Shown: positions 47,911 to 57,119 of the stretch, in pieces
Layout: each line of letters opens with the position of its first letter
Numbering within the stretch: position 1 is the stretch's first letter
DNA from: Symbiodinium natans
Taxonomy: Eukaryota > Sar > Dinophyceae > Suessiales > Symbiodiniaceae
Assembly (NCBI GenBank): GCA_905221605.1
Contig: CAJNDS010001824.1
Location: 474,048-538,047, forward strand
Reading direction: 5' to 3'
Length of the DNA stretch: 64,000 bases
Made by a program: the position numbers and the translations under genes
Notes under the pieces: generated by a model
What the model saw: only the letters and a program-made list of their open reading frames with translations
What the model was told of the DNA's origin: nothing
Database searches by the model: none

Positions 47911-49710
47911 ATGGCGACCAACTGGTTACGGACTGGTACGGCATCATCGAGCTCCAATGTGGGCGATCAAGGTGAAGGTGGTGTCAAAAGGTCTGCAACG
48001 GGTGAAAAAGTTGTTCCCAATGTGGAAGCTCTGGTTGATGCTGGTGGTATGCGTGGCGGAGAGAAGCCGGTGGTGGAAGGACTGGAAGACCAGATGGAAG
48101 CAGTTTTGCTGCGCCTTCTGAGTAAACATGGGCTTTGTCTTCGAGCTGCGGGACCTGCTGAATCAACGGGAGCGCCAACAACAAGCTCCTCTACGTCAAA
48201 GATGGTGGAGCAAGGGTGCCAGACAGAGCTGGTTGGGGATGTTATCCCTGTTTCCAAGCGAGCTCGCAACAAAGTGAGCTTCGCGGCTGAAAGTGGTGAT
48301 CTGTTGACAGGTGAAGCGGAAGAAACTGCGCCTGTTGCTGCGACAAAAAGCAGTATCCTCGTCGTTGGGGACGCAGAAGGAGTCGTTCCTGTTGCTATGG
48401 TGATGAGTGAAGGAGAAATCCTGGAATTGGAGGCAGCGAGAATACAGCAGGAGTCAGATGACGACTTATACGCTGATGGTGGAGGCAAAGTGTCTCAAGC
48501 TGCTGACCTTCCAATCATCGACTGTGATGGGAAGACATGGGAACGCAATTTTCACGAGGATGGGAGAGAATATCTTTACTGCTTAGACACGGGAGATACC
48601 CAATGGGTGTTGCCGAAGAAGACTGGGATGGCTGGAAACAGTGAAGGGTCTGGTGTTGGAACGGGCATTGTCCCTGTGGAAGAAGAGCCAGCACTGGGTA
48701 CCACTTCGTCCTCGTCGCCTGCTGAGTCTTTCAGGGCACAACAGGGTAGCTTGGAAAGTGTCAACAGCGGTGTAAATAGTGTAGGTGAAAAGGATTTTTC
48801 CTCTACTATCAGGGATAGCGGTCTTAGGGCTGGTGGTGACGCCCCGACCTCGGGTTCTCCTGATGAGGAAGGGAGTTCTGGAAGCCGAGCAGACATCGCT
48901 GGAAAACATCTGGATCGGGAAGAAATGGAAGCGCTTTCTGAGGGTGTGGCAGCGGTGGAATCTGTGGGTCCAGAAGAAAAAATGCCCAATGCGGAGATTG
49001 GAACTGTGTCGGCTGCAGAAGAGAGAGTGGTGGATGTGGTACCTGTCGTTCAGGAAGGTGATCCTGGAGATTTGGAGGACGGAGGGAAAAAGTTGTGCGT
49101 TACGACTGCGGAGGTCTCTTCGTTTGGTGCCAAGAATCTTGCCATTCAGGGAGAAAAAGAAGCTTCTGGAATAGCTGGAGACACGGAAGATCTGAAAGAT
49201 GAGGCCTGGAGCGCCAATGATGCGCGGGTCAATGTGCCAGATAGTACCTGGAGTGCGAAAGAAGCACGGGTTGAGGTGCATATGGTGTCACGTTCCACGG
49301 ACGACTGCAACAATGGGGCGCAGGTCTCCGTAGCAGCTGACGACGGAGGTTCACAGGTGGACGCACTGGTGCAACCTGAAGTTAGCAGCGAGGAACGAAA
49401 TAGCAAGGGCTACACCGGAGCCGATGAGGCAGCTGTGGTCAATGATGGTGGCAATTCTCCTTTGGAAACCATGGAGCCAAAGGAGCCTGCGGTGGAAGAA
49501 AATGTACCTGCCGCGGATGAGCAATCCAATAGCCCTGCAGTGGAAGAAAATTTGCCTGCTGCAGAAGGTGTGACAAAAGACTCCAATGATGGGTCCGCTC
49601 CCGAAGTATTGCCGTCTGGAAGCTCGCCGGAAGTCGACACCGAGCGAACTGCAACAGATGAGGCAAAGCCATTGGCTGGAAAAAAGGAAGGTCCTGAGCC
49701 AGGTGGATGA
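47911..49710 (+). CDS. LTR-element ORF, segment 1: acidic linker with WW domain
   Basis: The first in-frame ATG, 47911, lies 65 bp after the LTR and gives MATNWLRTGTASSSSNVGD. The segment has 599 codons. It is Glu/Ser/Gly-rich and mostly disordered. Residues about 205-240 form a WW domain: DGKTWERNFHEDGREYLYCL then GDTQWVLPKKTG, with both Trp and the central Tyr pair. WW domains bind Pro-rich peptides. The frame ends TGA at 49710, but the coding signal passes into frame 2 near a run of six A (49680-49685). No zinc finger, protease or capsid-like motif is seen in this part. Confidence 0.75.
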   Translation: MATNWLRTGTASSSSNVGDQGEGGVKRSATGEKVVPNVEALVDAGGMRGGEKPVVEGLEDQMEAVLLRLLSKHGLCLRAAGPAESTGAPTTSSSTSKMVEQGCQTELVGDVIPVSKRARNKVSFAAESGDLLTGEAEETAPVAATKSSILVVGDAEGVVPVAMVMSEGEILELEAARIQQESDDDLYADGGGKVSQAADLPIIDCDGKTWERNFHEDGREYLYCLDTGDTQWVLPKKTGMAGNSEGSGVGTGIVPVEEEPALGTTSSSSPAESFRAQQGSLESVNSGVNSVGEKDFSSTIRDSGLRAGGDAPTSGSPDEEGSSGSRADIAGKHLDREEMEALSEGVAAVESVGPEEKMPNAEIGTVSAAEERVVDVVPVVQEGDPGDLEDGGKKLCVTTAEVSSFGAKNLAIQGEKEASGIAGDTEDLKDEAWSANDARVNVPDSTWSAKEARVEVHMVSRSTDDCNNGAQVSVAADDGGSQVDALVQPEVSSEERNSKGYTGADEAAVVNDGGNSPLETMEPKEPAVEENVPAADEQSNSPAVEENLPAAEGVTKDSNDGSAPEVLPSGSSPEVDTERTATDEAKPLAGKKEGPEPGG

Positions 49711-51304
49711 TCTTGTGGAACTCGCGCAGGAGCAGGACGAGCAGTGTGACCCAAAGGTGGAAACAAAGGATGTTTCAGGAGCCGATGATACAGAGATGGT
49801 TTCTGAAGAGCATGCAAAGAAAGTGCCCCGAGCAGGAGCCTTGGATACACCTGGGGAGCATTGCTATCAAGAGGGAGATCAGATCGTTGGTCTAGTGCGC
49901 TGCATCAATGGGCATGGAGCCTTTTTGGACCATGGCGATGTGAATGTATTGATTCCTGCGGAAGGGAAGAGTACATCTCCTTTCAAATTTGGGGACACTG
50001 TCAATGGAACAGTGAAAACGGTGGAAGATGATGGTACCGTGATCTTGGACACCTTTCTGGTTTTGGAAGAGGACGAGGAGGACTCTTCTTCGACGCTGCG
50101 CAAATGGAAAGACAGCGGCTGGAGTACGTGGTGGACAGATTCATGGTATGCTGGTCAATGGTACCAAAGTTCCGACAGTCAATGGAGCTGGAAGTCGGAA
50201 GAAGCGCAGCCCAATGAGTGGTTTGCAGTTCAGGATCTATCCTCAGAAGAACAAAAGGAAAGGCAGCTCTATGGAGAAAAGATCTATAGAGATCTTCTGG
50301 AGGATGGAAAAGCTGATAAGGCTTATTTGGGAAAAATCGTTGGGATGTTGTTGAGTCGTCCAATGGACGTGGTGGTGGAGTGTGTCGCAGATCGTGCATT
50401 CCTGGATGGTGAAGCTCGGCAAGCATACGGCATCCTACAAAGGGATGGGTGGAAGCCTGAAGGAACAGAATGCGCAGGCTTCGAAGAAACAACCACTTTT
50501 CCCAGGAAGCTGTACCACAATGCACTCTACGAACTGGCACGAAAGAAAAGGAGATACAGTGGACCGGTTGTGGGTGAGGTGGTGGCAATGATGCTAAGCC
50601 AAGGCAAAGATGAGGATTGGAATGCCCTGTGGCTGGATACCAAGCAGTTTTTGAAGGAGCTTGATGGTGCAGTTGAATCTATGAGCAAAAGGGAGAACAA
50701 GCCGATGGAAGCCTATATGGACCCCGATCAGTATAGGAAAGCTCACATGACGCCAAAGACTGTATCGCCAGGGTATAGCAAACTCTGCAGATTCTTCAAT
50801 CAGGGGAGGTGTCGCAATGGAGATGGGTGTTCCTATGAACATCGTCGTTATGGTGAAGGGTGGCCTGAAGGAGAGCCAACTGAGCCAGCGAACAACCAAA
50901 AAACTGGTGACGAGGATGGGGACATCGGTGGCCCTCCAACTGATGAAGGTGCAGTGGATGAGGTACAGCAGGAGCGGGAGGATTCAGCCTTCCGTGCCCA
51001 GTACAACTATGGCAAAGGGGCATCAAAAGGTGAGCCTACGTTGGGTGAAACGAAAAAGCGGCTGTGCCTGTACTACAGTCAAGGTGGTTGTCGGTTTGGG
51101 AGTTCGCGCAGGTATCTTCATGATGATGGTGCAGTTTTGGAAGGGACTTGGGAGCCCGGCAAGGCGTGGGACAATGCTTCCAGAAGGGCGCTGCGGGACG
51201 CAGGGTTCCACATTGCTGTTTCGATTATTACCTCAAAGGACAGTGCCGTAGGCGGTTCAGTACCTGCCGATTTTCTCACGACGAGATGTCAAGTGAGCGA
51301 TTAG
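49586..51304 (+). CDS. LTR-element ORF, segment 2: S1/cold-shock-like domain and two CCCH fingers
   Basis: Coding character begins near 49690 (VLSQVDDLVELAQEQDEQ). Around residues 95-165 of this frame is a small beta-barrel-like domain: EGDQIVGLVRCINGHGAFLD, FKFGDTVNGTVKTVEDDGTV. Its G-x-V-x-x-x-x-x-x-G-A-F-x-D pattern is typical of S1 or cold-shock RNA-binding folds. A helical region follows. At residue 401 is a canonical C-x7-C-x5-C-x3-H finger (CRFFNQGRCRNGDGCSYEH). At about 493 is a second finger in which the third Cys is Arg (CRFGSSRRYLH). The coding signal moves to frame 1 near 51205. Confidence 0.72.
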   Translation: MMGPLPKYCRLEARRKSTPSELQQMRQSHWLEKRKVLSQVDDLVELAQEQDEQCDPKVETKDVSGADDTEMVSEEHAKKVPRAGALDTPGEHCYQEGDQIVGLVRCINGHGAFLDHGDVNVLIPAEGKSTSPFKFGDTVNGTVKTVEDDGTVILDTFLVLEEDEEDSSSTLRKWKDSGWSTWWTDSWYAGQWYQSSDSQWSWKSEEAQPNEWFAVQDLSSEEQKERQLYGEKIYRDLLEDGKADKAYLGKIVGMLLSRPMDVVVECVADRAFLDGEARQAYGILQRDGWKPEGTECAGFEETTTFPRKLYHNALYELARKKRRYSGPVVGEVVAMMLSQGKDEDWNALWLDTKQFLKELDGAVESMSKRENKPMEAYMDPDQYRKAHMTPKTVSPGYSKLCRFFNQGRCRNGDGCSYEHRRYGEGWPEGEPTEPANNQKTGDEDGDIGGPPTDEGAVDEVQQEREDSAFRAQYNYGKGASKGEPTLGETKKRLCLYYSQGGCRFGSSRRYLHDDGAVLEGTWEPGKAWDNASRRALRDAGFHIAVSIITSKDSAVGGSVPADFLTTRCQVSD

Positions 51305-51852
51305 CCCAACTGAAGCATCTGGCGAATGTGGCAAATGAGATGCGGTATCAACATGAAAGGGGAATGGAGATCTCAGGAAGGGATACTTTTCAACCACCTG
51401 CAAGTGGGGGAGTTGGATCTTCGTCGTCCTCAGCACCACAAGCATTGCAAATGACCAATGTGTCACAAAAAGAAGGTGAAAAGGGTACCCTGGATGAAGC
51501 AGAAGATGATGAACAAAAGAATTCGGTGGCAGAGTCCACTGGTGCCCTGCTTCAAAATCCAGTGGAGCCAATTGAAAATTGGATGGCTCGCAACGAACAC
51601 CTTTGGGTGTATACCCCTCATGTAAGTGAGGTGATGATTACACTTGGTGTGAACAACGTGTCGGACCTGCAGGAGTTCATCTTTGTGGAGGATCTGGTTG
51701 AGAAAGGGATCAACAAAGTGACAGCATGCAAAATCCTGCAATTGGTGGGTGGTGTCCGATATCGTCCGGAGGGACCGGAAAAAGCAGTTCCTTCCGATGC
51801 ATCTGTACGGGTACAACAATCTTCTGGAAGGAAGCTGGAAGAGAGGCGGTGA
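51148..51852 (+). CDS. LTR-element ORF, segment 3: CCCH finger and SAM-like helices
   Basis: From about 51203 the frame reads CFDYYLKGQCRRRFSTCRFSH, a C-x8-C-x6-C-x3-H zinc finger. A helix follows (LAQLKHLANVANEMRYQHE). Residues about 140-205 read ENWMARNEHLWVYTPHVSEV, LGVNNVSDLQEFIFVEDLVE and KGINKVTACKILQLVGG, which resembles the helix order of a SAM domain. The frame stops at 51852; coding continues in frame 3 from about 51835. Confidence 0.68.
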   Translation: MGARQGVGQCFQKGAAGRRVPHCCFDYYLKGQCRRRFSTCRFSHDEMSSERLAQLKHLANVANEMRYQHERGMEISGRDTFQPPASGGVGSSSSSAPQALQMTNVSQKEGEKGTLDEAEDDEQKNSVAESTGALLQNPVEPIENWMARNEHLWVYTPHVSEVMITLGVNNVSDLQEFIFVEDLVEKGINKVTACKILQLVGGVRYRPEGPEKAVPSDASVRVQQSSGRKLEERR

Positions 51853-52211
51853 GAACCCTCGCTCAGGTGCGTGAAGCTGAAGGCTCCGGTGCAAAAACAA
51901 TGCCGCGAGGCTCCTATCGGGAGCTTTTTGATAAGGTCAAGTACCGTGACGCTTGGACGCTTGCGCAGAGGTCTCCGCTGTGCGTACAGAAGCTGCAGTT
52001 GGTGGGAGTTGGAATGCCGCCGGTGAACCCGCCAACAAAAAAGTATAGGTCAAGATCGAACCCTGTTAGAAGGGGAAGGCCCTTGCTGGATCGAGAGCAG
52101 TCGGCGTATGAAACCGGCAGAGGTGGTGGAAAAGCCAAAACCACTGGAACTGAAGCCTCGTGGTGGGTTGTCGTATCGGTTCAGCAGAGCGTGGGCAGAT
52201 GTGGTGGATGA
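51726..52211 (+). CDS. LTR-element ORF, segment 4: short basic bridge
   Basis: Convincing content runs from about 51840 (REAVRTLAQVREAEGSG) through YRELFDKVKYRDAWTLAQRS to about 52110 (PPTKKYRSRSNPVRRGRPLL). It is basic and without a known domain. It bridges segment 3 to segment 5, again by a change of frame near 52110-52160. Confidence 0.55.
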   Translation: MQNPAIGGWCPISSGGTGKSSSFRCICTGTTIFWKEAGREAVRTLAQVREAEGSGAKTMPRGSYRELFDKVKYRDAWTLAQRSPLCVQKLQLVGVGMPPVNPPTKKYRSRSNPVRRGRPLLDREQSAYETGRGGGKAKTTGTEASWWVVVSVQQSVGRCGG

Positions 52212-55200
52212 TGATGATCAGGCAGAGGCTTTGGTCTCTTATGCCGATTCCTCAGGCGATTCAAGCGAGGAAGAGACCAATGCCGCGCGACGCATGAGGG
52301 AAATCTTTTTGCGAGAAAGGGATTCACAGAGAACTGCGATTCGTGGCAATGTTCCGATGGTTGGTTCTTCAAGCCCCAATGATGGGCAGAAAAAATCGGT
52401 TCACCTTGGCGAAGGGCGCGACAAAGCGTCGCGGGGGGAGACCCGCCAAGAAGTGACTTCTCAAGTTTTTTCGCTACCACAACCTTCTCGTCGAACTGAA
52501 CAGTCTCAAAAAAGAGCAAGGGATGGCTCAGTTATAGTTGGTTCGCTGGCGGTGGGCTCCACGGATGAGGTTTTACCTGGGCAAGGTGTTGCTGGACAGG
52601 TGAATGTATCTGAAAGCGCTCAAGTTCTTCCTGGGCAAGAAGTGGCTGGACAGGAGACGGCGCTGGAAGGAGCAGTGCAAATTTCTGGCGAGGAGACTGA
52701 CCAAAAAGAAGGAGAAGGTGGGAGCAATGAACTCCGTGGTGATGGTGCGAAGACATTGGATGTTCGTCCGGTGAAGAAGGACCCTCAGCAATTGCTTACT
52801 AAAGGCCTTCTGAATCGGATTTATTGGAAGGTTGCTGTCGGCAAGTTGCCTGTGGGGCAAAGGGACTGTCAGAAGGGGTCCAATAAGATGGATCGAAATT
52901 TGGTTATTAGCATGTCATCCGAAGGTGCAAGTGAACAGGATTTGAACCTGGCACTGGAGGACGATGCTGATCAGTTAATGGATGATGGTACAATGGTGGT
53001 TATGGTGTATGATCCACGAACGCTGATTCAGTCGCCAACAACTGATTGGGTTATGCGTCGCGGTTTGACCGATCGTACCATCTGGCCGGCAATAGCGACT
53101 GCGGCACAGAGGATATGTGCTGAAATGGCTCAAGTGGATGAATTGAATGCCCAGCTAGGGACTGGGACACTCCTTTTTCAAAGGAGAGATCAAGGATATT
53201 ATGGTGATTTGCATCATTCGTTCCATGACAATCCGTGCTTGCCAGTGGTGGGAAATTATCCTCTCTCGGTGATGGGTGCATTGCTGTCTCCTGGTCTGGA
53301 AGGGGAATTCAGAAATACTGATAAGTTTGGAACTGCTATGGAGGCAATTGCCTACGATTGGAGCCGTAGTCCAGGCATGGAAGTTCACGTCGAACTTATG
53401 GCGAGGGTAGCCAAATTGGTTGCTCCGTTCCTTACCCTAGGAGGCCAAGGGTCAGTGGTGAATTCAGAATTTCTCTGGCAGCGCGGGAAGGCTCAAATGA
53501 TGGAGTTCCTTCAGGCGGCGACATGTGCTGATCAATTGGAGGTTCTCTGGAAAAGGATGGACGACGATGCTGATGAAGAAGTGGATCCTTCAACAGCGGT
53601 GCTGGAAATTCTTGGACAGGAAGATGCGGTACTTGATCAAGGGAACAATGAATCCCTTATTCCCATTGAAGATGCTGGAGGTGAGACAACTGGTGACACT
53701 GGAAGGGATGGCAAAGCGCCAGAAGTTTCTCCAGAAGAGGAGACATCCAGTGGGTCGTCAAGATTGGCTGGCACAAGGATGTTCTTGTGGTCAGTGTACT
53801 CTCGCGTTGCTTCCAACTGGGATTTTTCTATGCAGGACCGCACTATTGGTAAGATCTTTGACAGCGCAAAGGGGTATCCTGGTGAAGGACCAGACAATGG
53901 TGACGATCTTTCCTCTAAGAGGAACTTACCCTGGATCTCTGAAGACTACCTCGACGAAGTGGTGTCAAAAAAGATGGAAAGGTCTTCAGATATGGATGGG
54001 TTGGATGGGTTTGTTCCGGAAAGTGAGGGACAGTTGGAAAAGGTAGAGGTGGAGAATGTTACTGCCTCTAGAATTCTTATGGCTCTTTGGAAAAAGGGGT
54101 ATAGAGCTGGGTATAGGAGGTTGTGTCGTTTGAATGTATCTGGATGCAAAGTTGGAGCAATGAAACATCCAATCAAAAGGGTGCAGAAGATCGGCACTAG
54201 AAAGGCCTTCGTGAAAATATTCAATGTTTTTGGATCGTCTCAGCGTGGCTCAGGAGCTGGCGGAAAACCAATCATGAAGGTGGTAGGACCAAGGCCAGGT
54301 TTTCCAGCTGTACTTCAAGCATCAAATACTGATAGCACCTTGGGTGAAGGGAGCAGTTCTCAGGTACGTGGCAATGTTCATGTAGAGCAGAATCGCCCTA
54401 TGGACCGGTACGAGGCGGAGCGCTTGGAGAAGAGGAAGAAAGGCTTCTGCTATTGGTTCAGCAGGGGAAAAGATCGCTGCAAATTTGGTGAACACTGCAA
54501 ATTCATCCATTCAGAAGATGATGTGGTGCTGCAATCGTATTGGTGCAAGTACTATGTGGCTGGGAGACACTGCTTCTCTGGAAAGGAGTGTAAGTTCTCA
54601 CATGATGCAACTGGTGTAAGGTGTATCCAGTTTGCTCAGTCTGGGAAGTGTCGTTATGGGGACAAGTGTGTCTTTGAGCATGGTGATCCGCTGGACGAAC
54701 AGAGGCCAAGGTCTCCAAGGACGCCCCCAAGGGATGGTCCAAGGAGAAGTTCTGGTGCAAAAGGTGGAGAAAAGGAGATCTCTCCTGAACGGTTCGATGA
54801 TGGTGAGGAGGATTTCATGGTTTACGACGATGATACCAAAATGGTGGAACTGTTGATGGAGGCGATTTCATTTATGTCCAATGGCAAGTCAGATTTGGCT
54901 CGTGCAGAGGCGGATCCACTGTTCAAACTCCTGAAATTCAAGGGAGACGTTGACCAGATGGATAGAGAATGGTGTTCGTGGACCACTGGTATGCTGTCCT
55001 TGCTGGAACTTCACGAAATAGTGAAGTCGTATGAGGTTTCGCTGGCGGAGGTGGAAGAATGGGTCAATGACCTGAGGATCTGGTTCGAGCGAGCCAACGT
55101 GGAAGAAGAGAGAGATTCCAAAAGGGGCAAAAAGAGGTCCCTAGAAAGGGAGTCCAGCAAGGATATTCCTGCCGAAAAGGAGGCGGTTGAGACTTCGGAG

Positions 55201-55686
55201 ACGGATGTTGCCGTTGAGGAAGAGGTGAAAAAGGTCAAAAAGAAGAGGAAAACTGCAGCTATCGAGGATCCTTATACTCTCATGGTTCCAAAGCCGAAGA
55301 AGATGCCGGCGAACATTGAGAAGGGTGGATCATCATCCAATGCGGTGGTCTCTGCAGGGGAAAAAGCCTCGAAAATGCGCACAAAGTCAAGCGTCGTGGG
55401 AAAGACGAAGAAGAAGGAGAAAAGTCAAAGCCCCAAGAAGGAAGAGGTGGTAGTGGTGAAAGGTCCTGAGGAAAAGGATCGTTCCTCTGATGTGGATGCG
55501 CAAGCGTCTATCACTGTGGATGCAGAGCTGGGTCAATCTTGCCAAGCGATTGAGGACGCGAAGAGAGAAGGATTGGTATCCTCAATTCAAAGGTGCGTGC
55601 AGGATCCTGTTCTTACAGTGTCGGACCTAGAGTATGTTCTGCTGCGACTTCACCTCAGTATCGATACCCATCGGAAGAAGAAGTGA
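52108..55686 (+). CDS. LTR-element ORF, segment 5: 1,192-codon C-terminal part with three CCCH fingers
   Basis: The longest uninterrupted frame in the window, ending TGA at 55684-55686. An acidic N-terminal part has LPGQGVAG / LPGQEVAG repeats near residues 155 and 175. A globular-looking middle, about residues 250-470, contains NRIYWKVAVGKLPVGQRD and YGDLHHSFHDNPCLPVVG; another at about 545-700 contains MFLWSVYSRVASNWDFSM. Residues about 780-860 hold three CCCH fingers: CYWFSRGKDRCKFGEHCKFIH-type (C-x9-C-x5-C-x3-H) and two C-x8-C-x5-C-x3-H. The tail is charged, with nuclear-signal-like KKVKKKRK and KTKKKEK. CCCH clusters usually bind RNA. No polymerase, RNase H or integrase motif was found. 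Confidence 0.82.
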   Translation: MKPAEVVEKPKPLELKPRGGLSYRFSRAWADVVDDDDQAEALVSYADSSGDSSEEETNAARRMREIFLRERDSQRTAIRGNVPMVGSSSPNDGQKKSVHLGEGRDKASRGETRQEVTSQVFSLPQPSRRTEQSQKRARDGSVIVGSLAVGSTDEVLPGQGVAGQVNVSESAQVLPGQEVAGQETALEGAVQISGEETDQKEGEGGSNELRGDGAKTLDVRPVKKDPQQLLTKGLLNRIYWKVAVGKLPVGQRDCQKGSNKMDRNLVISMSSEGASEQDLNLALEDDADQLMDDGTMVVMVYDPRTLIQSPTTDWVMRRGLTDRTIWPAIATAAQRICAEMAQVDELNAQLGTGTLLFQRRDQGYYGDLHHSFHDNPCLPVVGNYPLSVMGALLSPGLEGEFRNTDKFGTAMEAIAYDWSRSPGMEVHVELMARVAKLVAPFLTLGGQGSVVNSEFLWQRGKAQMMEFLQAATCADQLEVLWKRMDDDADEEVDPSTAVLEILGQEDAVLDQGNNESLIPIEDAGGETTGDTGRDGKAPEVSPEEETSSGSSRLAGTRMFLWSVYSRVASNWDFSMQDRTIGKIFDSAKGYPGEGPDNGDDLSSKRNLPWISEDYLDEVVSKKMERSSDMDGLDGFVPESEGQLEKVEVENVTASRILMALWKKGYRAGYRRLCRLNVSGCKVGAMKHPIKRVQKIGTRKAFVKIFNVFGSSQRGSGAGGKPIMKVVGPRPGFPAVLQASNTDSTLGEGSSSQVRGNVHVEQNRPMDRYEAERLEKRKKGFCYWFSRGKDRCKFGEHCKFIHSEDDVVLQSYWCKYYVAGRHCFSGKECKFSHDATGVRCIQFAQSGKCRYGDKCVFEHGDPLDEQRPRSPRTPPRDGPRRSSGAKGGEKEISPERFDDGEEDFMVYDDDTKMVELLMEAISFMSNGKSDLARAEADPLFKLLKFKGDVDQMDREWCSWTTGMLSLLELHEIVKSYEVSLAEVEEWVNDLRIWFERANVEEERDSKRGKKRSLERESSKDIPAEKEAVETSETDVAVEEEVKKVKKKRKTAAIEDPYTLMVPKPKKMPANIEKGGSSSNAVVSAGEKASKMRTKSSVVGKTKKKEKSQSPKKEEVVVVKGPEEKDRSSDVDAQASITVDAELGQSCQAIEDAKREGLVSSIQRCVQDPVLTVSDLEYVLLRLHLSIDTHRKKK

Positions 55687-56042
55687 CTGGATGGTATGGA
55701 TGAAGGGATGGTTTTTCTCTTTCTGAAGACAGGTGCGCTAGAACAGCCAATGTGCTGAAAATGCGGTGGTTACTATTAAGGGTATGGAAATCCCTGATAG
55801 TAGAAGTCAGTCGCTTTTTGCGTAGCGAAGACCACGGTTCGTGGTGAAGAAGGCCGAAGAGTCTTCAATGACAAGAGGATCATGGTGAAAAAGATTCTCT
55901 GTGGTTAGTGGGTTTAGCCAATGAGCTATAAATTCGTCCTGGATGACGTAAAACCATATTGTGCATTTCAAGCAGCTGGCTGCTGCCCTAGTGGCAGTTT
56001 TTGGCCAAAGATCTGCACCTCCAATGTGTCCTAGGAAATCCT
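55687..56042 (+). promoter_or_regulatory. LTR-element 3' untranslated region with three hairpins
   Basis: Three short inverted repeats follow each other. 55773-55800 pairs CTATTAAGGG with CCCTGATAG. 55811-55828 pairs TCGCT with AGCGA. 55832-55844 is CCACG-GTT-CGTGG. Such closely packed stems may act in packaging, export or processing of the element RNA. Confidence 0.45.
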
Positions 56043-56055
56043 AGGACAGGGGGAG
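56043..56055 (+). promoter_or_regulatory. Polypurine tract
   Basis: AGGACAGGGGGAG ends exactly at the start of the right LTR. It is the expected primer for plus-strand DNA synthesis; one C interrupts the purines. Confidence 0.75.
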
Positions 56056-56261
56056 TGCGGAGCTGCAGTTGGTATTGTAGAAAGGAGTTGGTGTTGGAAG
56101 TTGAAGGGTCAATGTACCTGCTGATCTTCATGGCTCAAGACTGGGCCATGCACCTGGTAGCAAAAAGAAGTTTTGAGTTCCTGTTGTTTGCTGGTTGGTT
56201 CAGGGTGAAATTTCTGGTGACTGTTGGGGTTGGTTTCCTCTCCCTTTCGGTTGCCCCCGTA
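56056..56261 (+). repeat. Right LTR
   Basis: 206 bp, identical to the left LTR except A at 56152. Should carry the polyadenylation signal, but no AATAAA-type signal is evident. Confidence 0.93.
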
Positions 56262-56266
56262 CACGG
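56262..56266 (+). repeat. 5-bp target-site duplication, right copy
   Basis: CACGG, matching 47636-47640. Confidence 0.85.
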
Positions 56267-57119
56267 AATGCCGTTGTGGCTGTGGCCTCCGCATAGACTC
56301 ATCACGCCCAGAGTGGGCACATCCATGTCGCCCTCCGGCATGGTTGCTCAACAGACACAACCCTCCTGCTACTCTGAACTACTCTTTGCTTAAGAGCCCC
56401 CAAAAAATGAAAATTAAGAATCCCTATAGTACCCTTACAAGGAAGAATATTGCCTATTTTTGGGGGGGTTCCTAAGCACTTGGTAGTGAATCACTATGGC
56501 TACAGGCCATTCGGCGAATGGCGATCTGTGCATTCTGCCTGACTTGAGCACAACGTTCGCAGATTTGCGCACGGTTTTCCTCCCCACGCTGGAACCCAGA
56601 ATTGACCGATACTCTTCGGAACCCAACATTCCTCCCTTCCCACTGCAGCAATTCTGTCCACCATGCTGTTGCGAAAGCCAACTTGGCACCAACTAAATCC
56701 ATTCGAAATGTGCTGTCCCCGGCTGTCTTGCTGAAACCCTTATAATGCAAAGCAGCATAAATGACACGGGCAAGCTCGTGAGGCAAGCTGGTGAGGTACC
56801 AAGGTTACAGCCGCAGTGTCGGGTTCAGCCCGTAGTGTGTATGTAGTATTGGAACCCATCATAAACTGCGGCACTTGAGTTTCGGCCCTCCGGCCTCGTT
56901 GTCACGTCACAACCTCGTGCAAGAACCTGTTTTTTACATTTTTTTACCCTTTCGCCCTTGCTGCGCCGGCAGCCCGTGGTCATCTTCGCACCATTCTGCA
57001 ATCTCAAAGCGTCACTTGGAACCAAGGCTGTGGCTCATTTCAAACGAACCCCGGCGACTTAGAAGCTGCAACCGTGTAGTGCACCGGTTTCCGGTTACAG
57101 CTACGACCTCTTGCTCTTC
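56267..57119. other. No gene recognised
   Basis: A stretch at about 56410-56475 (GAATCCCTATAGTACCC...GGGGGGGTTCC) weakly recalls the ~100-bp dispersed repeat. No exon seen. Confidence 0.25.

Larger units (their letters stand above)
47641..56261 (+). mobile_element. Complete LTR element (8.6 kb) without recognisable pol; multi-CCCH coding region
   Basis: Two 206-bp direct repeats (47641-47846 and 56056-56261) begin TGCGGAGC and end CCCCGTA, differ at one base and are flanked by CACGG. A copia-like primer site follows the left repeat and a purine tract precedes the right one. These are the marks of reverse-transcriptase-mediated insertion as an LTR element; the 5-bp duplication and primer type point to the copia superfamily. 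Between them one coding region of about 7.8 kb, in five successive overlapping frames, encodes WW, S1/cold-shock-like, SAM-like and six CCCH zinc-finger domains. No protease D-S/T-G, integrase HHCC or DDE, or reverse-transcriptase YxDD block was found. It is therefore presumably mobilised in trans. Near-identical LTRs imply recent insertion. Confidence 0.9.

Noticed and set aside
49679-49688. A-AAA-AAG heptamer as a programmed -1 frameshift site
   Set aside because: A -1 shift at this place runs into a stop three codons on. The needed change is +1, so a simple one-base indel in the A run explains it better.
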